From contig NW_014578851.1 of assembly GCF_000485595.1 (NCBI RefSeq), positions 24,289 to 49,788 on the forward strand: DNA of 25,500 nucleotides. The letters run 5' to 3'. The notes beneath the pieces were generated by a model that was not told where the DNA came from, ran no database searches, and saw only the letters and a program-made list of their open reading frames with translations. Shown here one piece after another: positions 18,219-25,500 of the stretch (positions within the stretch are counted from its first letter, which is position 1; every line of letters starts with the position of its first letter). The stretch is from Priapulus caudatus (lineage: Eukaryota; Priapulida; Priapulimorpha; Priapulimorphida; Priapulidae). A program made the translations under genes and the position numbers.

Positions 18219-20452
18219 TCAAAAGTACCAACGTCGGTTCAAGGGCGTGCGGGGAAGGTCGTTGCTTCCGTGAAACGCCTCGACGCTTCCCCTATTATCG
18301 TTCGAGTCTAACCCTACCACGTTGCACACACGAAGTCCAGTAGTTGGGAGTCCCGCTGGCTCAGAACTCGCGTCGAACGTGACGGCAGGTTTCACTTTCT
18401 TTTTGGCCTTTTGCCGTTTTTTCGGCTTTGGCTTTTGATTTCCAGTAGTTTGGACTCCCGTGGGCTTAGAAGGCACGCCATGTGATGCAATAGGTTTCAC
18501 TTTCTTTTTGGCCTTTTCCGTGATGGCAGGTTTCACTTTCTTTTTGACCTTTTGCCGTTTATTCAGCTTTGGCGTTTGGTTTCCAGTATTTTGGACGACC
18601 GTGGGCTTAGACGCGATTAGTTTCACTTTCTTTTTGGCCTTACGCCATTTATCCCGCCGCGCCTGTATTTGTTTCATCGACGCACTCGCCTTCTTCTTCG
18701 ACTTTGCGCCGACGACGGCGACAGTCGAATCCGACACCGACGCTCCAGAGGGCGCCACCGGTGCTCCGGCGGTCGAGACTCCGTCGTCGTCGGGACGCGG
18801 ATCTGGCGCGGGCGCGGGGGGCGTCGTCTCCTCGACCGCCGTCTCGTCGAGGGATCGCCGGGGTCGGCCCGCCCTCTCGTCTTTCCATCTTTGTCGCGCC
18901 TTCAAGTGAAGGTAAGAGTAAGCATTAAGCTTCTCGAGGTACGACTCGTATTCGGCGATGAGGTCGAGTCGCATCGCCATCTGTCCGCCTCGCCGCGCCG
19001 CGCCGCCCTCCGCCGCCTCCGCCGCCATGTTGGACAGATGCATCGTCTGCTGGCGGACGAGAGAGAGCACATGAGTCGCCGATCTCACCCGGCGCGCGCG
19101 CCTCACCGACGACTTGCTGCCGGCACCGTTTAGCATCGCGGCGGCGGTTTCCGCCTCGTTGCTCGCGTACAACGGCGCGAGCCGCGACACGTGTCTCGCG
19201 AGCAGCTCTAGGCGCGTCGTTATCTGTCCGTTGTAGCGCGCCGCGCCGTCGGCGTCGGCGACCATGCTGGAGAGGTGCGTCGTCTCCCGTCGGATCTGCG
19301 CGAGGAGATTCGGAACGTCGTCCGCCGGCTGCTGCGCGTCGGAGGGCTTCGCGGCCTCCGCGTCCTCGTCGTTTTTCGCGGACGACGTTCCGACGTCGTC
19401 GTCGACTTTTCTCGTGGACGAAGGTTTGACGTTGTCCCCGTTGTTCGTCGTCACTATTCCGACATCGCCGTTGTCTTTGTGCGTGGTTCTGCTTTTAACG
19501 TTCACCGTTTGCGTGGATGATGTGTCTGCACTGCCTGCGCACTTTGCAGACGAGGTGTTTACATCTTTGGATCGGCTCACGTTTTTAGCGTTGTTGAAAT
19601 CCGCTTTTTCCTTGAATTTGGTTTCGACTTCCTCTACACTTCCCTCGATTTTTGTTACGACATCATCTGCTTTCACCTTAGATTTATTCTTGGCACTGTC
19701 TGTTTTTCCTTTAGCTGTAGGTTTAACCGCGTCTGCACTGTCTTTCGCTTTCGTCCTGACGTCGTCTGCTTTTTTCTTCGCATCTTTAGTGTCCACGCCG
19801 TCCATGTTGCTCGTGGACGCGGTTTTGACCCGTTCTGGCATGCTCGCTGAAGCAGCTCTCACCTTGCTTGTTCGGTCGGCGGCCGACGCCGCCTTGACGC
19901 AATCTGTCAAATTTATGCAAGCAATTTTGAGACCCAGCGTCTGACTCGTAGATGCGTCTCGAGCGGTGTCGCCTCCGCCGGCGCCCCCTGGCGGGTTCGC
20001 CTTCGCCGTCTCGCATCCTTCCGTCGCGCCATCAGCGAGCCTCGCACGCTTGCACTGCTCTCTCTTCCCTTTCTTCGGCGAACGCGCGACGCCGCCGCCG
20101 CCTACCTTCTCCTCCTGTTTCTCCGACCTCCCGCGCTTCGACCCTCTCCCCGGGTCGTCCGACGTTAAAGAGTCTCCCACGGCGCGTTCTCTCGCGGTCT
20201 TCGCCGGCGACCGCTTGGCCGCTTCCACGAGGCGCGACGACGTTCCCGGGACTACGCTGACGAGGAGTTGTTGTCGCTCCGTCGCCGCCGACGACCGCGT
20301 TCGCTCCGCCTCCTCCCTCCTTCTCATGACCTCCTCCTCACGCCTCCTCACGCCTTCTTTAGGTTCCTCTCTCCTTCTCACACCTTCTTCACGTTCCTCC
20401 CTCCTTCCTCTCTTTGCGGGCGGTCCATCGCCAGACGTCGTCTCCGCCGTAC
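18219..20452 (-). CDS. ZCCHC7: ZCCHC7-type exon E: long charged C-terminal extension
   Basis: Acceptor GCGTTGTTGCAG; phase 1 in matches exon D and gives LGTAETTSGDG. An uninterrupted frame of ~744 codons ends at TGA 18219-18221. In order: an Arg/Glu-rich helix-prone stretch (RRREE repeats), an Ala/Lys/Asp-rich low-complexity region, two related helical modules (19177-19314 and 18932-19075, sharing HLSxM, GAAR, GQ and RL-E/D-L), and a Lys-rich tail with ~40-residue repeats built on KAKKKVK, TGNQ-x-PK and KRQK. Many basic clusters suggest nuclear or nucleolar targeting and RNA binding. Plus-strand ORFs inside it are antisense shadows. Confidence 0.9.
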
Positions 20453-23329
20453 CTGCAACAACGCGACCGAAATGCGTGAAGAGAAACGGGGTCGTCATCG
20501 TCGTCATCGTCGTCGTCGTCGCCGGTGAGCGAGAAATCGAAGCACTTTTTACGGTGTCGGGGGAAATACATCCCTGAATACATTCACGGAAGAAGGCTGA
20601 GCAATTTAATTTAATGGCTGGAGAGAGGAGAAACTGGGTTCGTCATCGTCATCAAGAAATTGCTAGCGAGGAATATTGAAATCGGATGATAAATTGGATA
20701 TTGAAAATGCTCCCAAATTGAGATTTTCCTTAATGACCGAGATTCGTCGTGCTATAGCCGTCGTCATTGTGTCACCACTGCGATGGCTCAATGGTTGAGT
20801 GCTCGCCTCGTATGTGGAAGGTCGGGGGTTCAACTCCCGGCCGGGTCATACCAGACTTGAAAAATGGTACACACGGCTTCTCTGCTTAGCATTCAGCAAA
20901 TAGAGATAGAGTGTGGCAAGTTAACTCGCAGTGCTACAGTGGACTAACCCCCTACTGTAGCATTTACTGTGAAAGCAGCTGCGGGGCTTCAGGGTTACAG
21001 AAACGGAGTATGGCACTGCCCTATGCGCCTGTAGCTATACGCTATGCGTATAAAGGCGCCGGAAGGATTTAACTTTAATAGCCGTCGTCGTGGCAACAAC
21101 GATTTACAACGTTGCGCGCGATTGCATATTGAGCCGCCAAAGGTTGCTTCTGAGATCTTATACCGAATCGCTTGGAACTTCTAACGAGTTTAGATGGGGA
21201 TCGAGATGGAAGGAAAATCGTTGTGACAATTTAATGAAGACCGACAGTGGGAACGGTCAGTCCTTATGTAGTGTGGTGTGCGCGAAATCTGTTCGAATGT
21301 GCTAAACATGATTACCTAGTTTTCTCTTCTGCCCGCGAGTTTCCTCGTAGCTTTTGACGAACTGAGTGGTTCTCATCAGGCCTTTGTCCATGAGTGACAT
21401 AAAGCATTCCTGAAAATTAAATCATGCGTTTGCATAAGTGGCTTGTTTTGCAACACATGTTGTTGTTTTTTCACATTTCGAATATCCGAACATTCTGCAG
21501 CAGCACTACATAACTATAAACAGTTAGCAGCACTTTCTGATTCAATGACAATGAAGCTTAGCTACTTAGAAACTTAAGATTTCATGTTCTCACACATGAG
21601 AAGAGGGCCATGATTAACTAGTGATCTGACACGCTTTGTAAAAAACTGCCAGGCTAAACATCACCTAATATGGACAAACCTTTGCATTATTAAGAAGCTG
21701 ATTGACACCATTCCCTTATTTATCTCAACATAAATATTAAACATTGGCTTCATTAGTATAACAACTCCGGTGAAACACAGAGCAAGTCTTTGCCGAGTGG
21801 CGCCATCTATAGCACGCCCCCTCGACGAGCGCGGCGTCTCATCGTCGCTACTTACAAATACGAAGTGACCGCTGGTTGCGCAGTTGCAGCACCAAGAGTT
21901 CGCGTTAGCACGTTCTCCGTCCTCTCGCTCCTCCACAGGACCCGCCACCGTCTAGAACAAGAGAACAGCTGAATGTTTAATACCACCCGGTAACGGGACA
22001 ACCGCGAGTTAGGTCGAACAGGGAAAAACGTGGGGTCACGTCGACAGAACGTTGAAGTTAATCAAAGTAGACGTATCATATTTGTGCACATTTTTGCTGA
22101 GGCTTGGGGTGAAGGCAAGTCAGAAGAGTTGGGTGTGGCCTAAGGGCTTTGGTAAGGTGGGGGTGAAGGGTTTAGGTTAAGGTAGGAGGGGGAGTTAGGG
22201 TTTGGATCACATGGGGAAGGGCTATCGATTTGGAATAAGTAGTTGGACGAAGGATTCGGGTTGAGTTTGTGACAATAAGTTTGGGTTAAGGATCAACATC
22301 ATAGCAATGTCACATAGGGAGAGCAGGATTAACACGGAGGAGGCAGTGTCGGCTCGCCCCGCGCGCGCTCACCGTGCGATGGTACATGCGCCACTGATCA
22401 GGGCAGTCCTGCATCTCGTGGCCCTTCATGAAGCAGCGACGACACAGCAGGCGGTGCTTGCGCGGCCGTGAGCAGGTGCGCTGCGTGTGGTTCGGCGCCA
22501 GGCAGTTGTTACAGAACACGCGGCGGCACCGCTGAATGACGTGCCCTCCGCCGCACAGGTAGCACACCGGCGCCCTCTGCAAAAAAAAACAAAGCTGGGA
22601 AGTGAGAACGGAATCTTCGTGGCGTTTGTGAACTCTGGGGAACGTTGCAAGAGGAAACTCTGGTGATGGGTGTTGGAAACCCAAATCAATCGTAGCGTAG
22701 GCCTTAACATCAGTCGTAGATCGGACCTCTACACACTGCGTATGAGACACTCTTAACTTTACTATGTTCTTGTCTGACAACACTCTACGATGTAAAGTTA
22801 ATGTTGAGACTGATGCGAGGATTAATTTTGTTTCTGAGAACAGGCTCCTGAAGTGAGAATCCCAGTTCTTATATAACCCCACGGAGTTAATTACAATACA
22901 TTATTATACATTGATTTTCACAGTGGCTCTGTGACAATCGATCGATCAACCTTAACATGATAACGTAAGGTCGGTCAAGGTCACGGCCAAGGTCAGGCGG
23001 TCTACACGCGTTTGTTTACGCGTGCGCACCAAACTGACAACCTCGCCGCACTTCATCGCCTATAGCGTAGTCTTCTAGATGTCCTATCGCGACGATGATT
23101 GGCTAGAACTGCCGGCCAATCACGTCGGGAGGACGGGTTGATTACGCCGACGATTTTCGGTGCCGGCTCGGGTGACTGTGTTCAGGTGAAACGTGACAAA
23201 TACTCACCTTCTTTGGACAGGCTTGAGCTTGGTGGCCCTGCTGCCGGCAGTTCCTGCACCGCTGCGTCTTGTAGTAGCGATTTCCGCTGCCAAAGTTGTA
23301 ACGGTCCTTGTCCAATATCCGCCACTCGT
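18219..23329 (-). CDS. ZCCHC7: ZCCHC7/Air-type zinc-knuckle protein (TRAMP subunit), five exons
   Basis: Exons 23208-23329, 22373-22576, 21856-21951, 21316-21409 and 18219-20452 join in phase with no frameshift. They encode five CCHC zinc knuckles and, between knuckles 4 and 5, QWRMYH, matching the IWRxY motif of yeast Air1/Air2 and ZCCHC7. Family knowledge: these proteins bind RNA and the noncanonical poly(A) polymerase (Trf4/TENT4) in the nuclear TRAMP complex that tags RNA for the exosome with the helicase MTR4. Exon A begins with a split codon, so a 5' exon is missing on this strand; a candidate lies on the opposite strand at 24583-25195. The last exon adds about 744 residues of charged sequence, far longer than the human tail as I recall it. 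A SINE lies in the last intron. Confidence 0.9.
20453..21315 (-). other. ZCCHC7-type intron with SINE
   Basis: Intron between exons D and E, 863 bp. It holds the tRNA-derived SINE and GTCGTC/CATCGTCGTC simple sequence. No coding sequence was recognised. Confidence 0.8.
20754..21089 (+). mobile_element. tRNA-derived SINE with 12 bp target duplication
   Basis: The body (20766-21077, 312 bp) is flanked by perfect copies of ATAGCCGTCGTC at 20754-20765 and 21078-21089. The RNA polymerase III A box TGGCTCAATGG lies at 20784-20794 and the B box GGTTCAACTCC at 20827-20837, spaced as in a tRNA. The tRNA-unrelated part and an AT-rich 3' end follow. It is inserted antisense in the ZCCHC7-type last intron. 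The perfect duplication suggests a fairly recent insertion. Confidence 0.9.
21316..21409 (-). CDS. ZCCHC7: ZCCHC7-type exon D: end of zinc knuckle 5
   Basis: Acceptor TTTAATTTTCAG and donor CTAG|GTAATC; 94 nt, phase 0 in and 1 out. It starts Glu-Cys, which completes CX2CX4HX4C across the intron, then FMSLMDKGLMRTTQFVKSYE and TRGQKRKL. Too short to be flagged by ORF length; it is supported by the phase match on both sides and the restored knuckle. Confidence 0.88.
21856..21951 (-). CDS. ZCCHC7: ZCCHC7-type exon C: first half of zinc knuckle 5
   Basis: Acceptor GTTCTCTTGTTCTAG and donor TTT|GTAAGT; 32 codons, phase 0 both ends. It encodes TVAGPVEEREDGERANANSW, then CCNCATSGHFVF. The final Cys of the knuckle is supplied by the next exon. 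Confidence 0.9.
21952..22372 (-). other. ZCCHC7-type intron between exons B and C
   Basis: 421 bp. Contains a G-rich, TTAGGG-like degenerate stretch on the plus strand at 22130-22215 (GGGTTTAGG, GGAGTTAGGG) that could form a quadruplex. No gene. Confidence 0.7.
22373..22576 (-). CDS. ZCCHC7: ZCCHC7-type exon B: zinc knuckles 2-4 and WRMYH motif
   Basis: Acceptor with a pure T run, TTTTTTTTTTGCAG, and donor ACG|GTGAGC; 68 codons, phase 0. Knuckle 2 is CYLCGGGHVIQRC, one residue shorter than normal (CX2CX3HX4C). Knuckle 3 is CNNCLAPNHTQRTC and knuckle 4 is CRRCFMKGHEMQDC. QWRMYHRT follows, the segment that in Air proteins contacts the poly(A) polymerase. Confidence 0.93.
22577..23207 (-). other. 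ZCCHC7-type intron between exons A and B
   Basis: 631 bp. A minus-strand frame runs into it from exon B but lacks recognisable domains and precedes a strong acceptor, so it is intron. No other feature seen. Confidence 0.7.
23208..23329 (-). CDS. ZCCHC7: ZCCHC7-type exon A: zinc knuckle 1
   Basis: Acceptor TCGCCGTTGCAG and donor AAG|GTGAGT; 122 nt, needs one base from the upstream exon and ends in phase 0. It encodes EWRILDKDRYNFGSGNRYY, then CRNCRQQGHQAQAC (CX2CX4HX4C). The W-x-I-x-DKD and NRYY landmarks before knuckle 1 also fit ZCCHC7. Confidence 0.92.
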
Positions 23330-23633
23330 CTGCAACGGCGAGCCGAGACACGGGGAAATTAGGATCGAAACAAGATATCATGTTACTCGCGGCCTATTTA
23401 AAACGTTTATCGTTGAAATGTCTGCTTGCGGTATTTCTTGTGAACGAACATTATTTACGAACTCATCAACGCCCATTTTTGGCAGCGCTGCAGCAGCGCC
23501 AGTCAGCGGGTTGGTCCCTAGCATTCGTAATAAAATGTCCTATAGCCCTGCGCACTGTACGCGGCTATAGTACTAGAACTAGCGATAGTTTGGGACCCAA
23601 CTTTAAGTTGGACAATCCTATATCTACTGATTC

Positions 23634-24090
23634 CTAGCTTGGGACCCGCCGGCCCTCATAGTCATATCGCAAATGTGCTAAACTATAAGCTGCAGTGAAA
23701 AAAATACACGGGGGCTCGGGGCGATTTAGCCCCCGAAATGCCAAAAAGAGCCCCGGAAATCAAAACGAGCCTCCGTAAATTTGCATAGAGTTCATGCAAA
23801 ACCAAATTTTAGAGTGCTATTTTCATGCACGCGAGCTTTGAAAAGTAGCCCCCGAAAAATAAAATTTTAATTTTTTCCCTGATAAGCTGGGGTAACTAGG
23901 ATTGTGCCATCAGGGCCATCTACTTTACTACCATCACGTATTTCACAAAAACAACATCATCTTCGCTACTACCACGTACCCCAGTATTCGCTACTATAGA
24001 CAAGACGGCCTAACCCTAGTTAGCCCCCACACCCGGCTGAGTTTAGCAGCGTTTGCGAAAATGAGGGCCAGGGTCCCAAGCTTGGATTGA
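23634..24090. mobile_element. MITE-like element with ~50 bp terminal inverted repeats
   Basis: Left AGCTTGGGACCC, GGCCCTCAT, TCGCAAATGTGCTAAACT; right, in reverse complement, AGCTTGGGACCCT, GGCCCTCAT, TCGCAAACGCTGCTAAACT. The interior holds repeated AGCCCCCGAAA motifs and no convincing ORF. Exact ends and target duplication were not resolved; a further TTTGGGACCCAAC near 23589 may be an older end. Confidence 0.65.
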
Positions 24091-24135
24091 GCAGACAAGC
24101 ACATCAGCTTATTTCAGGTCGTCTATAGTTAAAAA

Positions 24136-24552
24136 TAGTGTTGTAATCGTTGTAATTTCGTAATCGATCATCGGTTGGACCCAAGTAACCGATGATCGTT
24201 CCAATCGGTTAGATCGGGGTGTTGAATGCCTGCGTGTGCGTAACGTCGGCGTGCATTGTACGTGTGTGCATGTATGTGCTTTGTTTAGCCCTGTTTACTG
24301 TTTTTTTGCACTGTTTACTACTCGTGTTGTATAATACATATATGTAATAAAGGATAACTTGTATTTAGCGATGATATCTATGATTCTCATCACTTTTCCA
24401 AGTTTTCTTGTTCAAGTTTTACATTTATTTCGATTTTTATTTTTATATATTTTTTTGTGATGAAATCGATTATGGATTTTGATTACCAAGTGCTTGGTTC
24501 AAGCCACTTTTCAACCGATGATCGAGTATAATCGATGATCGTGACATCACTA
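24136..24552. mobile_element. hAT-like MITE, ~417 bp
   Basis: Imperfect ~40 bp terminal inverted repeats: left TAGTGTTGTAATCG then TAATCGATCATCGGTTG; right, in reverse complement, TAGTGATGTCACGATC then CTCGATCATCGGTTG. The (T/C)AGTG-x-TGT end resembles hAT ends, which is an inference. A second internal hairpin, CGATCATCGGTT against AACCGATGATCG, lies at the left end. No ORF and no clean 8 bp target duplication. Confidence 0.6.
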
Positions 24553-24582
24553 CGTAATTAGCCCTACGTTCGTGTTCTCCAG

Positions 24583-25195
24583 GATGGCAGGGCGCACGTA
24601 CGGCGACGACGCAGCGATGTACGGCTGGCCGCGCAGCCGGATCGCCGGACGACGAGACGACGACGACGATGCCGTAGCAACGTGACGGAGACAGCGATGC
24701 GTCGACCCGGAGATCGAGGCGATGCTGTACGCGCAGATCCATCACGCGCTGAACCCGGACGCGGTCGCCACGACGACGATGATGATGACGATGCCCGTGT
24801 ACTCGCTCGATGTCGCGAATGATGAGATTGTCGATCGCGAGGTGGCGACCGACCGCGACGCGACGACGCGCGCGCGGCTCATGACGACGCGTCGCGGGAG
24901 GTTGTTATTGTTCTGGACAGCACCGATGAGAACGAAGAAACGATCGTCATCGACGACGACGACGACGACAACGACGGGAAGGGGAGGAAAGCAGGCGGTC
25001 AGGTCGGGGAAGAAAACAGGGAGGAAGAATTATGGAGAAGAGAGCGAATGAGGGGCAGGAGGAGGAGGAGGAGACCCTCAGAGAAGGAGACACTAGCCCT
25101 TGATGATGTCTCGCCTAACAAGAGTCTCCTGATTAATTTCGACGAGGCGAGTAGGGTCCAGCTCTCGCGTCCTGAAACGACGGCTGCAGACGCAG
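24583..25195 (+). CDS. ZCCHC7-like N-terminal exon on the opposite strand, frameshifted
   Basis: Acceptor-like GTTCTCCAG precedes ATG at 24584. The ATG frame reads MAGRTYGDDAAMYGW and an Asp run, meets TGA at 24683, then continues VDPEIEAMLYAQIHHALNPD. LY-x-QIH-x-A is a conserved N-terminal landmark of ZCCHC7 as I recall it. A second frame from about 24826 gives EVVIVLDSTDENEETIVIDD (a SUMO-interaction-like hydrophobic patch followed by acids) and ends at donor GCAG|GTGAAG in phase 1, exactly the phase that exon A (minus strand, 23329) needs, producing Asp-Glu-Trp. Frame changes imply one-base errors or decay. The orientation prevents ordinary cis-splicing to exon A. Confidence 0.65.
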
Positions 25196-25500
25196 GTGAA
25201 GGTCACATCAGAAGGTCACGTCGGGGTTCTCCCCCGGGGGCTTTAATAACACGTCCGGTCTAATGCGCCTTCAAAGCTGAAACTAATGTGTGTACATCAC
25301 GCGTGACGTATTCATTTGATATTAATCTGAGATGTGTTCGATCGTGTTGCAGTACGCTGATGCATATTTTAAACAGCGATGTTGTTTACAGATCGCATCG
25401 CAAGGTTCAACCGTATGTCATTTAATAGACTGAAAGCAATGTCAGCCACTTGTGCGTAAAAATTCATAACCCACCGGACTCGACGTCAAGCTGAATCGCG
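25196..25500 (+). other. downstream of the candidate N-terminal exon, probable intron
   Basis: Follows the donor at 25196. The open frame continues only to a stop at 25261. No further exon or motif was recognised before the window ends. Confidence 0.4.

Noticed and set aside
19264-20577. Plus-strand ORFs of 226, 203 and 102 codons
   Set aside because: Antisense shadows of the long, GC-rich ZCCHC7-type exon E, which has matching splice phase and family context.
20784-20837. Possible functional tRNA gene
   Set aside because: A and B boxes are present, but there is no credible acceptor stem pairing, and the unit continues into a SINE body with target duplications.

Overview
This is eukaryotic, metazoan nuclear DNA. 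The coding content is split into short exons with GT/AG junctions whose phases match, and it sits among abundant microsatellites ((ACGC)n, (CTG)n, (GA)n, (TA)n), minisatellites, a tRNA-derived SINE and MITE-like inverted repeats. There is no bacterial-type operon, ribosome binding site or CRISPR array. The mix of genes (a cGMP-dependent kinase, a PHD + DUF6589-type gene and a ZCCHC7/Air-type gene) fits an invertebrate animal; I cannot name the phylum.

Layout. 1-3780: no confirmed gene; one weak candidate exon (about 41-627, +), a CTCF-like site near 1490 and a CTG repeat. 3781-7915: about seven full or partial copies of a ~720 bp tandem unit with TA, GT/GC and CA tracts. 7916-10125: simple repeats and a 29 bp minisatellite. 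10126-12619 (-): three consecutive 3' exons of a PKG-type kinase. Its introns consist almost wholly of tandem repeats, including a 53 bp array that carries copies of the splice donor and a partial copy of one exon. 13446-16812 (-): a nine-exon PHD-finger/DUF6589-type gene with several frameshifts and in-frame stops, probably a pseudogene or a badly sequenced gene. 17434-17613: a palindromic MITE. 18219-23329 (-): five phase-matched exons of a ZCCHC7/Air1/2-type zinc-knuckle protein (TRAMP RNA-surveillance subunit) with an unusually long basic C-terminal extension. 20754-21089: a SINE with a perfect 12 bp target duplication inside that gene. 23634-24552: two MITE-like elements. 24583-25195 (+): what looks like the N-terminal exon of the same ZCCHC7 gene, on the wrong strand.

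How the parts relate. The three recognisable genes have no shared pathway. The kinase fragment is cytoplasmic cGMP signalling, the ZCCHC7 protein is nuclear or nucleolar RNA tailing and decay, and the DUF6589-type gene is of unknown function. All coding exons except the ZCCHC7 N-terminal exon and the weak candidate at 41-627 read on the minus strand. The kinase exons upstream of the activation loop (HRD loop, ATP-binding lobe, cGMP-binding domains) are not found here, so the other two genes either sit in a kinase intron or the sequence has been joined wrongly.

The most notable observations are the strand switch inside the ZCCHC7 locus, the tandem array seeded by a kinase splice donor, the partial exon duplication, and the duplicated helical module plus Lys-rich repeats in the ZCCHC7 tail. 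Sequence quality is uneven: single Ns at repeat junctions and clustered one-base indels in some coding stretches, while 2.2 kb of ZCCHC7 is clean. Some breaks may therefore be assembly errors.
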